64,000 nt of DNA from Ziziphus jujuba (GCF_031755915.1 NC_083379.1:21586001-21650000), one strand, 5' to 3'; positions 1 to 13,011 are shown, counted from the stretch's first letter. Made by a program: numbers and translations. The notes: generated by a model from the sequence alone, not told the origin.

Positions 1-253
1 TGAGGTTCAACAATTTCATAGATGGGCTTATGCTTATGTTGAGTTTGAGGTTCAACATTTTCAAAGATGGGCTCAGGTTAAGTTTGTTGTGTTTCAAAGA
101 TAGTATAATTGGACTTTAAAATGGTTTCCATGCTCACTATGAGGTTATGTTTAAGGCCCAATTTCAAGTTTAATAGGTACTTTTTGGTCATAATCAAATT
201 GGACTATTTTTCTCAGTCTGGTTCTCATTTTGAATAATGGCTATTTAGGTTTC

Positions 254-790
254 TTAGGTTTCAAAATGTAAATCATTAGGCCCAAATGTGTATCTATCTA
301 AACCTTTACTAACCTCTGATTTCTTTCCATTATTTACTTTAGCATTGCAAACATTTAACCTAACAATACCAGCACATGAACCTTCCTCAACACCTCTACC
401 CTTACCGCCATCTACATCTACTCTACCATCAAATTCATTACTGTCATCTGCTTCTACATTAGATGGACAACATTTTAATAGGCACACTCCATTCATACAC
501 TTAAAATACACATCAATAATTCTGTCACTAGGTAGATTAGTTGACATTCAATAATACATTTCATCTAATGCAAGATATAACAAACCATCTGTCAGTCTAA
601 CCCTTGAAAATTAGTAATAGAATACTACCATATTATCATAACCCAATTCCTCTATCATTTGCTTCAAATAAATAAGGGACATGTAATTGAGGTTGCAATC
701 ATCAAAGTAGTCAATCTTGCCCCCCAAATACATTTATGTCCCTATCCATTCAAAGAAATTACAACCATGATGCAACCTAATAGTGAACAA
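254..790 (-). pseudogene. Mutator-like transposase N-terminal (PB1-like) fragment
   Basis: Read on the minus strand, this stretch gives a broken but recognisable match to the PB1-like domain found at the N-terminus of many plant Mutator-like transposases. The hallmarks seen are GGKIDYFDDCNLNYMSL, then MIEELGYDNMVVFYY, then LTDGLLYLALDEM, then DRIIDVYFK. Stops interrupt it after FYY and before the MSTNLPSD segment; the last 97 codons (547 down to 254) are open. The acidic, glycine-rich tail is usual for the linker after this domain. No SWIM zinc finger or DDE catalytic domain follows before the window edge, so only the front of a transposase is present. The family call rests on remembered motif order, not on a search. 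Confidence 0.6.
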
Positions 791-1597
791 TGGAGAACAA
801 GGTGCTGCATTTTAAGCATAAAACACGTCATTTTCCATATGCAAGTATTTCTAATGTGCAAATGCCAATTTCATATTTTATATATTCTAAACCACAATGT
901 CAAATAAAGTAACATGCTATCATACAAGTCAAAGAACAAAATAATACAATAGTCATACAATAAACCAATCTAACAATTAATAGTCATAATAGTTCAATAT
1001 ATTGAGCTACAATAATAAACTAACCATTCAGCAAGGCAATAAAAAATCTTGAAAACAAAGTATTATTAAAAGCAAAACAACATAAAATGTTGCATACATC
1101 AACAATATCGAAAACAAAGCAACAAAGAAGATAGCAACCATTAAGACCCATATTTCCAACACAGAACCACTTGTTGGGACCACAAAGTAACAAATTTAAG
1201 ACATCAAAAGTAATAAAGTGACATGCATACCTAACTATTAGTTTCTAATTCAAAGTAAAAACCCTTTTAACCTTATACCCACAAAATTAGAACCCATAGT
1301 CATGCATACCCAATGAAATCCCATAAAAAGAAAAAGAAAAAGGGAAAAAAAGAAAAACTTAACTTACAATAATCGACACTTCTTAGTTCCTCCTAACCAC
1401 CATTGTAGCAACAACTTGATTAATCTTTAATTTGTCACCTTGTTCCATAAAAATTTGTCCAACTACTTTTTCTTTTTCATAACTTTAACCTCATATAGCA
1501 ATATAAGGAAAGAAAGGAAATTCATTCTCTTCTTCAAAAATTTTTAAGTTTTATTTAATTTTTAAACTTTAAAATAGACTAGTTTCACTATTAACCA
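791..1597. other. AT-rich intergenic DNA, no gene seen
   Basis: No open frame with coding character, RNA gene or clear repeat boundary was found. It may include more of the decayed Mutator-like element upstream. Confidence 0.5.
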
Positions 1598-1780
1598 AAT
1601 TAATTTGTGGCTTCTTTATGAAAAGTTCTGGCTTCTTAAAGTGACAATTTACACTTAGATTTGAACCACATGTGTGAAATAGGTGAAAATTAATTTGTGG
1701 CTTCTTTATGAAAAGTTGTGGCTTCTTAAATTGACAATTTACACTTAGATTTCAACCACATGTATGAAATAGGTGAAAAA
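1598..1780. repeat. Tandem duplication, 2 x 90 bp
   Basis: Two adjacent copies of a 90-bp unit starting AAATTAATTTGTGGCTTC and ending near AATAGGTGAAA. The second copy differs by only about five substitutions, so the duplication looks fairly young compared with the surrounding repeats. Confidence 0.85.
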
Positions 1781-1976
1781 GCACCAAAATTCTCTTCATA
1801 TCATCCATCAGTTAACATGATAATTTTACCTCTAAAATCAATTGATAAAATATAACACAGGATAAGTACATGATACTTAACACCTCATTTTTGACCGATC
1901 TAAGGATCCAGGGCTTAACCACACAGTTTTGAAAATACAAGGGGCACTTATACAATTTTCATAGTATAAGGGACAA

Positions 1977-3099
1977 AGATACAAACCTAAGTCGACTTGC
2001 TCCTAAACCCGTATTATATTAGCCCAGATCACAATTAAGTCCAGGTTCTAATGGTCACCTTAACCCCTAATCAATATGTGATTAGAAACTTTAGTATATG
2101 ATGAAGATGCCACAATAGGTGATTGATGTCCTACTGATAAGTCAAACTAAAACACTCAATCTCTATTTGATGTTTTAGATGTTCAAAGAGAGCAAAGAGA
2201 ATTCTTCTCACAAATAATTTTTGAATAATAATCTAAGCTACCGTTCCATTGAAAATAAGCCTTTAAATAGGCTAAAGTTACAAAACAATAAACCCTAAAA
2301 TACATTAGGTAAAATTAGCTATGAAGCATGATGCGGCCGAAATTCTTACTTTTCTAATCTAAATTGGATTAATTAATTCTTTTGTTTTGAATTAGAAATT
2401 AATTAATTTACAATTAAAATAATAAATATCAACTTTTCTAAGTTAATTTTATCCAAGAAATAATTAAATAAAAACCATAATAAAAGATAGTTTCCTAAAA
2501 GAAAAAAGTCAAACTCAAATTAGGAAACTAGTTGACTAGTTTGCCAATTAAGCTATCTTTGACCAATCTTCAGCTTGTTAAGGCTCCAAATCAGATCCAA
2601 TATCCCGTGTAAGATGCCAAATAGGATTAATATTGATACCCATACATTGCCCCTTGATTGGAATAAGTCAAACTTGCTTGGTCAACAAAAGAAGTCAAAG
2701 TCAACACCAAAATGAGCATTTTCGGCCAAAAAGAAAGCTTCTGCGCACATACTGAATTTGGATGCTTTTGTTTCTGCTTTGATATGATTTCATGGCCTCT
2801 TAGTGATATTAACTGAGTTCATAAAGTGTTGGATCCATTCCTTACTGTTGGAGTCTACAGATGCACCAAAACAATTACCAAGGTCCATCTCAGCCTTCAC
2901 CACTTGGATGCATGAAATGGGCTTTGGATCTTCGGATATGGTCATGCCCTCTTGAACTTGAATCACGCCTTATATGAAATTAACCAGGTTATCCTTGCAC
3001 CTCTTAGCTTGTGCCATCGTGATTGGACCCATCTTTATTTGTACAGGATCAGCACCTCAATGGGTAGTCGGTTGTACCGATATGGGCGAATTCTCATCA
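1977..3099 (-). repeat. 3' LTR of element 1
   Basis: Homologous to 7268-8396, 28169-29294 and, inverted, 49571-50692. In element sense it begins TGATGAGAATTC and ends GTATC followed by a mutated final base. Shared landmarks are the 'gctcctaaacccgtattatatt' block near the low-coordinate end and 'tgccccttgattggaataagtcaa' in the middle. Confidence 0.88.
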
Positions 3100-3113
3100 T
3101 TCCTCTCGTCTTA
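3100..3113 (-). other. Polypurine tract of element 1
   Basis: The minus strand reads TAAGACGAGAGGAA immediately before the 3' LTR start TGATGAG. The equivalent tract of element 2 is AAGAGGAGGGGAA at 49558-49570. Confidence 0.6.
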
Positions 3114-4143
3114 AAAGTGATTTGTCCTCAAATTAAAATCATCACCTGCAAGAAAAAAGAAGAAGAAGATAAATCAGCAACATTAAAGGTGGCACTCACA
3201 TTATACTCACCTGGTAAGTCAAGCTTATAGACGTTTTCATTAACTGTCTCCAAAACTTGAAAAGGTCCATCCTCTCAAGGCAAAAGCTTTGACTTTCTTT
3301 GTTCCAGAAACCTCTTCTTTCTTAAATGCAACCAAACCCAATCTCCTATGTCAAACATTATCATAAAAAATCCTAGAAATACAAGCTCTTTTTGGCAAAA
3401 ATCACATTTTTTCATGTTAGTAAATAATGTTTCCTCCGTAAGTATTTTTAAAACTAACCTAAGATGATGATCATCTAAAATTTTACTATATACAAGAATA
3501 TCATCAAAATAAACAACCACAATTTTTCCAATGAATGGATACATGACATGATTCATTAACCTCATAAAAGTGTTAGGTTCATTAGTCAAACCAAAAGGCA
3601 TTGCTAGCCACTCATACAAACCATATTTAGTTTTAAATGTGATTTTCCATTCATCACCCTCTTTCATCCTAATTTTATGATACCCACTCTATGGTCAATT
3701 TTAGTAAATATACATGCACCATGTAATTCATCAAGTATATATTCTAACCTAGTAATTGGATGCCTATATTTAATAGTTATATTATTAATAGGACTACAAT
3801 CTACACACATGTGCCATGAACCATATTTCTTAGATACTAATAAAACAGGGACAGCACATGGAGTCATGCTTTCACGAATATAACCCTTGTCTAACATCCC
3901 ACTTACATGCCTTTGTAGTTCCTTTATCTCCTTGGGATTACTCCTATATGCAAGCCTATTAGGAATTGCAGCTCCTGGCACAAAATCAATTTGATGTTCA
4001 ATCCTTCGGATAGGTGGTAAACCATTAGAAATTTCCTCAAGAAAAACATCTTCAAAATTCTGTGAAAGAGAAGAAATAGAGCTTGGCAATTCAAGCTCTT
4101 CAAGGTTAGCTTGATCATTTAGATAAACATCTTTACAAATCAT
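3114..4143 (-). pseudogene. Truncated pol: reverse transcriptase fused to integrase C-terminus
   Basis: Reading down from 4143, the RT N-terminal motif (LPPIRRIEHQIDFVPGA, then NPKEIKELQ, PCAVPVLLVSKK, MCVDCSPINNITIKYRHPI, FTKID) is followed by a frame change near 3664. Then come [26 protein letters not shown] and the catalytic [11 protein letters not shown], ending at VFLGF. The next residues are [16 protein letters not shown], which belong near the end of integrase. After a stop, GPFQVLE and [17 protein letters not shown] continue towards 3114. The active-site YFDD is kept, but the frameshift, the stop and the missing RNase H and integrase core make it non-functional. Confidence 0.85.
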
Positions 4144-4187
4144 GACCAGTAGTGGTTTATTACTTAAAATTGCCTTTTTAACCTTAG

Positions 4188-4800
4188 CTAAACTAGATAA
4201 AAAAATTTATTTTTCTTTTCTTTTCTTTCTTTTCCTTTCCCACTCTCGGTCACTATTATTTTTCCCTCACTCTCGGCTTTTTCATTCTTTCTTCCCTCAC
4301 CATTGAGTTTAGAAGACTTACCCTGGACATTAAACTCAGTCTTGCCCTCATGCACACTCGTTAAAGCCATGGGTGCCATACTTGCTTTCTCCTTGAGCCG
4401 TTCGGCCTCCTTCCTTTGTTGCATTTGAAGTTGGTCTCTAGATATTTCCTTTGGAGTTAATGGCTCCAACTTAATCTTCTTTCCCTTAAATTTAAATACA
4501 ATGGAAAACTCTCTACCATAGTATATGGTATCTTTATCAAATTTCCATGGTCTACCCAATAAAATATGATCAGCATGCATGGGAACAACATCACATAAAA
4601 CAACATCCACATATTTATCAATGCTGAATTTTACCTTGACCTATTTGTTTACTTTCATCTCACCACTATCATTAACCCATTGTAATCTATATGGTTCGAG
4701 ATGTTTAATAGTTTTTAACCCTAATTTCTCAAGTATCACATTACTAATTACATTAGCATAACTTCTATTATCAATTATCATATTACAAATGTTACTGTGA
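4188..4800 (-). pseudogene. Retroviral-type aspartic protease region and charged linker of element 1
   Basis: The minus-strand frame carries a protease-like core: IIDNRSYANV, then EKLGLKTIKH, YRLQWVNDSGEMKVNK, a stop, VKVKFSIDKYVDVVLCDVVPMHADHILLGRPW. A highly charged K/E-rich linker follows before RT. In relatives the catalytic triplet region usually reads D-G-G-S or D-S-G. Here it reads D-N-R-S, so the conserved glycine is lost. With the in-frame stop, the protease is inactive. Confidence 0.75.
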
Positions 4801-4808
4801 ATCCCACA

Positions 4809-5811
4809 TCAGGTATGGAAGACGTTTTCTCTTTGAACTTGATCCTCATCTTTATGCACAGTTAGAACCCTCCTTGCTACCAAGCTTAGTTCAGCTTTTG
4901 AGGCTTTAAGTGTCTCGACTTCTTCGTGTTCCTGATTTTCAATTTCTTCATCAACAAATTCGGCCTCTTCCTTCGATTCTTCACTTTTGGACTCCAACTC
5001 CCCATTGCCTCTTAGCACCATTATTCTTCGATTCAAACATTGATTGGCAATATGTCCTCGACCCTGAAACTTAAAACTAACAATATCTCTAGTTCTTGAA
5101 GGTTTAGGATCAAATTTAGCTTCAAACTTCGTGGCTTATGCAAGTTAGCCGATTGGTGCTCTCATCTCCTTGCTTTGGTTTTATCTTTACTTCATAGGTG
5201 CGATTGCTTCTCCAAACACTTGAATTAATCCTTGCGCTGTTTGAAATACCTCCAAACCTTGAGCTTGTACCCCTCCTCTTGAATTGGTTCTCAATTTTGA
5301 TGGCCACATGCAACATCTCCTCCAATTCTACATATTGTTGTATTCTACTTCTTTGGCTATCTCTCGATTCAAACCCCCTAAAAACCTTGCCATGATTGCC
5401 TCACGATCCTCATTCATGCTTAATCTCATCATGAGCATCTCCATCGCCTTATAGTAGCCCTCCACAATCCCACTTCATTGTGATAAGTCTTTGATGCAGC
5501 AACCTATGATAGTGAGCCAGCATAAATCTCTTTCTCATGGCTCCTTTCATTTGTCACCAAGTAGTAATAAGTTCATCACCAACTCTCCTTCGAGTACCTT
5601 ACTCATTAGTCCACCATTGAAGTGCATCATGTCCAAATTCCAAAGCAGCCAATTTAACTTTTTTTACCTTGGAATAATTATGGCAATCAAATATTATCTC
5701 CATATGCTCCTCCCACTCTAAGTAAGTCTCCGGATCACTCTTTCCCATGAATGGTGGTATATTGACCTTAATACTTTCAAGGTCATCATCTTCCTCCCTA
5801 GCTTGCCTCAC
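4809..5811 (-). pseudogene. Degenerate gag of element 1
   Basis: From 5811 downward: an acidic stretch, then VNIPPFMGKSDPETYLEWEEHMEIIFDCHNYS and KVKLAALEFGHDALQWW, the conserved capsid core of plant Ty3/gypsy gag. Several frameshifts and stops follow between 5600 and 5330. The C-terminal part is open again (5325-5122, and 5036-4809) with a zinc-knuckle remnant, FQGRGHIANQCLNRR, in which the first two cysteines of CCHC are no longer visible. The last segment is an E/S-rich spacer leading into protease. Confidence 0.75.
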
Positions 5812-7253
5812 ATGGGTTTGCCTTCCTTAGAGTGCAAAAACATCTTCAAACTCCTCATTTAGGTTATCTACATAATTACCTCCTTTGAAGCCTCCCTATA
5901 ACGTCCGTGGCCCTCTTAACCTCGATCTTGGTGTCCATGAAATTCTTACATTAGATGTGGTTCACTTTGTGATGTTTCTAACCGATCCATCCTTTGAAGT
6001 TGTTCTAAAACCGCCATCATGTCGGTAGGTTCACCTCCACTTTCCATTGCTCTAGAATCTCCTTTGGATCATATGGATTCCTCCTCAATATTTCATAATA
6101 AATCACCTCCTCTTCCCATTCTTGAATCTATCATGTTAGTAAAAATAATGCAAAAATCCTTACCAAAATCACTCTTTCATGTGTTTCACTCAAACAAGGT
6201 CTCGACACTCGTGTTTGCACATTAGTTTCGGTTTTTAATCCTCTTTTAAGCTCACACTCTCTTGCATTTTCCCTCTCAAAGTTCTAATTAAAGAACATAT
6301 AAAACAGCAACTAGATCACAAGTATACCTTAATTAAACTTATCAATAAAACAGCAACAAATCAAGCAAATACCGAGCGAATTGATAAAACCTAGTCTTAG
6401 CCTAACTAACTAAAACAAAGGTAAAATTAATAAGGTAAATTTTCAGATTTAACAAAGGATAAATCAAAATATTAGGGACCAATAATTCAAGGATAAAATC
6501 TGGAAAAAGAGATTCAAACAACGAACAAGAAACAACTCAAACAAGATATAGAATAGTTGTTGGTTGTAGTTCTCGTAATTTAAATCTTTGTCTCAGTTCC
6601 TTTAACTAATTTTATCCAAAAAATTTTAGCACTCAAAATTTAAATATCCAGCAACAATTAACAAACAGCAACTCCCACACTCCTCGATTGAAATTTCATA
6701 CCACACAAACTCAATTTTTTTCAAACTCCCACAAACTGGCCTTATGCAGTAATTTTTTTTTTTTTTATATATATCGTCGGCTTTTCTTTCTTTTTTTTTT
6801 TTTTTAAATCATTCACAGAGTATAAACACCAACTCCAATAGTAAGAAACAATACCAAAAATTGCAATTCCAAAGCCAAAAACTCCACCAAACCCGAGACA
6901 AACTGTCAACAAAAACAAATTGCAAAAAATTTGTAGGTTTTATGCAATATGTTCTCAAACTCCTCTTTTTTTCTTTTTTTCTTTCTTTAATATATAAATG
7001 CTACTAATTAAGATTAAAACAACAAAGAAAAATCAACAATAAACCGAATTACTAAAAACAATTATTCAAAATAGCCAACAAACTAGAAAGCAAAAAGTTG
7101 GAGAAAACAAGGAAAAAAATTTGGCTATATAGAAAAAAAAAATTTAATGCAGAACGTGGAGAAGATAGATGCAACCTTAACCTAATATTAAAATTGCAGA
7201 TTAATACAAAACAAATAAAACAAATAAGATAGATTAAACCTGAACAAAATGAA
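5812..7253 (-). other. 5' untranslated leader of element 1
   Basis: AT-rich leader between the primer binding site and gag, with poly(T) and mixed (TTTC)n stretches on the plus strand at about 6748-6806 and 6963-6986. No coding region of its own was seen. A similar A-rich/GAA block occurs at 47870-47930 in element 2. Confidence 0.6.
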
Positions 7254-7265
7254 GCTTTTATACCA
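7254..7265 (-). other. Primer binding site (tRNA-iMet type) of element 1
   Basis: The minus strand reads TGGTATAAAAGC two bases after the end of the 5' LTR. This matches 10 of 12 positions of TGGTATCAGAGC, the usual plant LTR-retrotransposon primer site complementary to initiator methionine tRNA. Confidence 0.75.
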
Positions 7266-7267
7266 AA

Positions 7268-8396
7268 TCATATGAACGTAAATCGATTTGCTCCTAAACC
7301 CGTATTATATTAACCTGGATCACAATTAAGTTCAGGTTTTAATGGTCACCTTAATCCCTAATTAACTTGTGATTAGAAACCTTGGTATATGATGAAGACA
7401 CCATAATAGATGATGGATGTCCTACTGATAAGTCAAACTAAAACAATCAATCTCTATTCGATATTTTAGATATTCATAGAGAACAAAGAGAATCATTCTC
7501 ACAAATAATTTTTGAATAATAATCTAAACTGCCATTCTATTGAAAAAAAAAAAAACCTTTAAATAGGCTAAAGTTATAAAACAATAAACCCTAAAACACA
7601 TTAGGTAAAACCGGGCATGAAGCATGATGTGGCTGAAATTCTTACTTTTTTAATCTAAATTGGATTAATTAATTCTTTTGTTTTAAATTAGAAATTAATC
7701 AATTTACAATTAAAATAATAAATATCAACTTTTTCTAAGTTAATTTTATCTAGGAAATAATTAAAGAAAAACCAAAATAAAAAATAGTTTCCTAAAATAA
7801 AAAGTCAAGCTCAAATTAGTAAACTAGTTGACTAGTTTGTCAACTAATCTATCTTTGACTAATCGCCAGTTTGTTAAAACTTTAAATCAGATCCAATATA
7901 CTATATAAGATGCCAAATAGGATTAATATCAATACACATATACTGCCCCTTGATTGGAATAAGTCAAATTTGCTTGGTCAACAAAAGAAGTCAAAGTCAA
8001 CACCAAAATGAGCATTTTCAAACAAAAAGAAAGCTTATGCACACATAATGAATTTGGATGCTTTTGCTTCTACCTTGATATGATTTCATGGCCTCTTAGT
8101 GATATCAATTGAGTTCATAAAGTGTTGGATCTATTCTTTACTGCCCGGAGTCCACAGATGCACCAAAACAGTTATCCGGGTCCATTTCAGCCTTCACCAC
8201 TTGGATACATGAAACGGGCTTTCGATATTCGGATATGGTCATGCTCTCTTGAACTTGAATCACACTTTATATGAAGCTAACTAAATTGTCCTTAAATCTC
8301 TTAACTTGTACCCTCATGATTGGTCCCGTCTTTATTTGTTCAGGATCAGCAACCGAACGGATAGTTGGTTGTACGGATACGAACGGATTCTCATAA
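7268..8396 (-). repeat. 5' LTR of element 1
   Basis: Collinear with the 3' LTR at 1977-3099 with many scattered substitutions and small indels. In element sense it starts near TATGAGAATCC at 8396 (terminal bases mutated) and ends at 7268. Confidence 0.88.
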
Positions 8397-8513
8397 AATA
8401 AATTGCTACAAGCATCAAAATTCAGGTGGTACTAGCGCAATAAAACCTAGATTCTCATAGGATAAATTGCTACAAGCATCAAAATCCATGTGGTACCAGT
8501 GCAATAAAACCTA
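8386..8513. repeat. Tandem duplication, 2 x 64 bp, across an LTR edge
   Basis: Copies start at GATTCTCATA (8386 and 8450) and end at AATAAAACCTA. The first ~11 bases of the unit are the outer end of the LTR of element 1; the rest is flanking DNA. Confidence 0.8.
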
Positions 8514-11500
8514 AATTTTTCTCATGTAGAAGAAGCAAAAAATTAAATATGAAAAATTCTAAAAATTATTGAGAAGATTCTTTGTAAAGCAAACACATAT
8601 GACGTGCTGGTCTTATTAAATAGGTGTGATGGATGATAATCTGGAAGCAAATCTGGCAAAATTAAAGACTATAAAAAGGTCGTTCAAGAACATTTCAATT
8701 ATAAAATTAATATTTTTCTCATAAAACATTCCAGTTATTTATAAAATTTACACTCTCCAATGATTAAAATATTAAATAAAATAAAAACGAAGTTTTCAAA
8801 AAACTGATAAAAAAAAAAGTTTATAAGAAAACCTATAACATTTCTTTTGATATGAAAACCTACAAAGTTACCAAAAAATAAAAATTCTAGAACGTAAGAA
8901 AAATAATATAAATACATATAAAATAAAATAAACAAAATGAATGTTTGCTCTTCTTGGACTGTAATGTATAACATGCTTAGGGCAAAAAATATATATATTC
9001 GTATTTCTTAGGAGGTGCCATTCCGAAATGTTGATGAGGTAGGACTCATTCACTCATTCAATTATTGGAATACATTAAATGATGGAAAAGTTTCAATACC
9101 ACTAGAGCACGTATTCCCTCATGTAATAATATATCTATATATATATATATATATATAATATGTATTATATATTTCGTAAATTAATACATATGTATAGATT
9201 CTGCTGAGTATTACATGTGTAGTAAAGGAGGGACTACTCTCCAAAGAGCACCAAATTTTTTCCTTGATGGTGAAATGGTAAGTACGGTGAGGCAGAGCTT
9301 TGTGTACGGATAAAACAGCATTGGAAAACGACCTCGTTTGTCTCGACGCTCAATTACTTTATCGCCACAGCAATTTTTAACCAAACGCGGTGCAGACACG
9401 AATTGAATAGCTGGGGAACATTTGGTAGTATGAGTTTTTTATTTTTTTTCCACACGTGTCGTTTGGAACTGAGTAATTATTTGGTACACGGGCCAGTGCA
9501 TTTGTACTTGACGGCTTCGGACGTTAGCGACAATCCGAAACCGTCGTTCGGGGGTAATACCATAAAACGTGTGAGCTGACGAAGCACCGGATTAGATTTG
9601 GACATTGGTTTTTTTTTTTTTTTTTTATTATTTAGAAATTCGGGCTTTCGATTGGCTGTTATTGTTTAGAGTGTGTAGATTATGAGAACGATTTCGGATG
9701 GTCCATGTCATTTTCAGCGTCGATTTTATTTTTCGGGCCTGAATTGAGTTTTGGATAAGGACAACTCATAAGTGGCTCAAATGGGTCCCACTCCATTTGG
9801 AATTAAATGAGGCCCGCTCTGATATTATTACAAATTTCTTTTTTACACTATATTATTATTAGTACAGTACATTTGAGGACCCAAAAAACAAAAAAGAAAA
9901 ACAAAAACAAAAAAAAAAGAATAGTACACTTTTAAATATGAGACTATAATTTTTTTTTTGCAATAAAATATGAGATTATAGTTAATATTAGATTTTTGAA
10001 AATTTTTGTCATGATTTGGAAGAGAATATTTGATGGACTATAAGTTGATATAATATTTATAAGTAATTTACAAGCTCTTCCTAAAAAAACAAAAAATAAA
10101 TAAAAAAATAAAAGAAAAAAGAGAAAAAATAAAAAAATAAAAAGAGAGAGAAATCACAACTTTTTAATTTTATGGAAATTAAGGCCATAAAAGAAGAAGG
10201 ACCAAACACAGACATTTGAAATTATCATTTGAATATGGGACATCCACGTGTTCACAGCACATCTCAAAGTTTCATGTTCAATTTGACAATTTGTGACAAC
10301 ATAATTGCATTATTTGAAAAGTGAAAACAATGTTTAAAAATCCAAACATTATATTATATTTTTTTAGTTTTTAGATGGGGAAATTCTAATTTTTTAGGTG
10401 GGGAAATTCTAATTCAGAATCCTTTTTTCTAATTATTATTATTATTATTTTTTTGACATAGAATCCATAATTATTCCATGAAAAGAAAGAACAACTTTAG
10501 AACAAATAAATATTGGAATTGATGACAAATGAGTTCAGATAATAGCTTCTATATATTATAATTTCTAACAGCCATATAATTAATAATTATTCACTCAATG
10601 CATTATCATCATAATTAAGTTATTTATTAAATAATACATAAAAATAATTTGTTACTATTTCATTAGTTGAAAAATTAATATAAATAAGTGAATATTTAAA
10701 ATGTTAAAATGAAAGTTAATATAGTCAATAGAAAACTAATAGGTTATTTGATAAACAACTTTCATATAATTATTGTATTTAATTTAAACGAAATTATGTC
10801 CTAATTAACAAAAAAGAAATAATATATAACATAAAATGGTCCTAATTTAAAACCAGAGAGAAAGTAACAAGGCTTTAATTAATTATAATTCTAGAATTAT
10901 CGAGTGGAAGATAAGAACGAGAAGAAAAAAGGTTTATTTTCATACAAGTCCATGATTGTTCTTTATCGTAATAGAGACAATATAAGGAAAAAGACAAAAT
11001 AAATTAAGCATAAAATGTTAAAAGATGGAAACTTGTCAACCAATAAGATTAAACCAACGGAGGCGGCTGGCTATACTTTGTTCCCGATCCGTCAAACCTA
11101 AACCCAATAGCTCTATGCATACTCTTGTCACAAAATCTTGCCCGCATGTTTGGAATTTCTATGTCGCTGTCGAGGAATATTTTGGACTTGAAATCAACAA
11201 TGGAAAGCCAATTTTTCTATGTTGAAAGAGGAAAAGATAGCAATGTTATAAGTGGTTAGGCTTTGTTTTGATGTAACTTATGAAATGCTGATTTTGGTTT
11301 TTAAAGTTTAGAAAACAGCTTAAAAATAAATGTTTAGACACGATTTAAATAAATAAAAAAAATTAGCTAAAACCAGTAAATTGTAATTTTTATAAACTTT
11401 TATTTATTTTTTTTTGGGGGGGCTTGAGTAGTTTTTTATAAACTTTTGAAAAAGTAGAAGCAAAAATTATATTAACCCAAAGCTTAAAATAGTTTTTATT

Positions 11501-12522
11501 TTATTTATTCTATTCTTTTAGATGCATCTCATAACTTATCTGTACGATGCTTTCTGGCGCTTGCTCATATTGACCATGATGGGAAGTACGGTTGTTGAAT
11601 AAAAATTAAAAATTAAAAAACAAAATTAATAAAAAAGTATCCACAAACAAGTGGCAAGATCTTCTTTTGCGGCGAACACAAACAAGTTGCAAGATGAGTA
11701 TTATTTAAGAAAGGAAAAGTATTTGTGAGATGAGTTATTATTTCTCCTATCTTTTTCCCAAAAAAATATTAAACGTCATTTTAAATTTACACTATATATG
11801 TAGTTTTCAATTACTTTTTAAATTATTTTAGGCTCTTATATTTTATTGGAATTGAGTTTTTTTTTTTTTTTATGATTTATATATTTTTAGCATTCAATTT
11901 TAGTAATACCCCTATACTTTTTCATTTTATTAATTGTAGAATACAATCTAAAATTCCTAATGGAACCCCGACAGCAAGCTAGTAAGTAGCTTTTTAAGTG
12001 ACGGCATTGCCCATACCTTATTGGAAAGGCAAACTATCATTCCACTTCTCGTCCTATTTGAGTTAGGGTTTCTTCACAGTTTTGTTAAGAATTTGTTGTT
12101 TTGACATACACTGCAACAATTTGGAAAAAGATAGGCCAATAATTGTATGCACAAGTATTAGAAGATCTCAATCGAAATCAAGCAAAATTAAATGGATATT
12201 GATGTTATATTAAATCCAATTCTTCTTAAAACAATCTCCTTGTAATCTCATTTGGTAAATAGTAAAACAGTAATCATATAAATACCACAATATTAACCAA
12301 ATTTATTTACCAAGTAATATATGTTAAAATATTATTAGTTATATATTCATATAATCTAAATATGAAAAAATAAATTGTTAAGTGCATAAATGAATTTAAA
12401 AAAAAAATAAATATTACTACATTATCTACCACATCATTTAGTAAATAAATTTAGTAAACATATTGCTAACTTAGTATTATTGATAATAAAATTAGTAGAA
12501 ATCTATTTTTTTCCAACTTTAA
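8514..12522. other. Intergenic DNA without a supportable gene
   Basis: Very AT-rich, with (AT)n near 9130-9160 and 10-15 base A/T runs. The stretch 9200-9700 is less AT-rich and unlike the repeats, but its only open frame (9399-9211, minus, 62 codons) has no recognisable motif. No RNA gene was seen. Confidence 0.5.
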
Positions 12523-12915
12523 TAGGTTTGGATAGTTATTTAGAAATGCAAACATGTAGGTTTATGGATTCTGACTCTCAAATTTATATATATCTCTGTG
12601 TGTGGGGTGGAGGGGTTGTGTGTGTGTGTGTGTTTTATAGGTTTGGATAGTTATTTAGAGATGCAAACATGTAGGTTTAGGGATTCTGACTCGCAAATCT
12701 ATAAATATCTCTGTCTATGTGTGTGTGTGTTTCATAGGTTCGAATAGTTATTTGGAGGTGCAAGCATGTAGGTTTAAGGATTCTGATTCTCAAATTTATA
12801 TATATCTGTGTCCCTTTGTGTTTTATAGGTTTGGATAGTTATTTAAAGAAGCAAACATGTAGGTTTAAGGATTCTAACTCTCAAATTTCTATATATTTGT
12901 GTGTGTATGTGTGTG
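12523..12915. repeat. Minisatellite, 4 diverged units of 90-115 bp
   Basis: Four consecutive units begin AGGTTTGGATAGTTATTT (about 12523, 12638, 12737 and 12827). They contain GCAAACATGTAGGTTTA and GATTCTGACTCTCAAATTTATATATATCT and end in a variable TG-rich tail. Length differences between units lie mostly in the (TG)n tail. Confidence 0.85.
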
Positions 12916-12977
12916 CGCTCATGTGTGCACGTGCACGTGCGTGCATGCATGTGCATGTGTGTGTACATGCGTGGGTC

Positions 12978-13011
<34 letters not shown>

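Larger units (their letters stand above)
1977..8396 (-). mobile_element. Ty3/gypsy LTR retrotransposon, internally deleted (element 1)
   Basis: A complete LTR-internal-LTR structure on the minus strand. The two LTRs (7268-8396 upstream, 1977-3099 downstream in element sense) are clearly homologous along about 1.12 kb. Next to the 5' LTR is a primer binding site resembling TGGTATCAGAGC (initiator tRNA-Met), and next to the 3' LTR is a purine-rich tract. Inside, gag, a degenerate zinc knuckle, protease and RT follow in Ty3/gypsy order. RT stops at its FLGF motif and runs straight into the integrase C-terminus, so RNase H and most of integrase are gone. Gag, protease and RT motifs resemble plant chromoviruses, but the lineage is not settled. 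The expected 5-bp target duplication is not evident (GACAA left, AATAA right). Confidence 0.9.

Noticed and set aside
288..907. Plus-strand frames of 82-88 codons
   Set aside because: Antisense to the PB1-like transposase remnant, whose motifs are on the minus strand.
2952..3230. 92-codon plus-strand frame
   Set aside because: Antisense to the LTR and integrase end of element 1.
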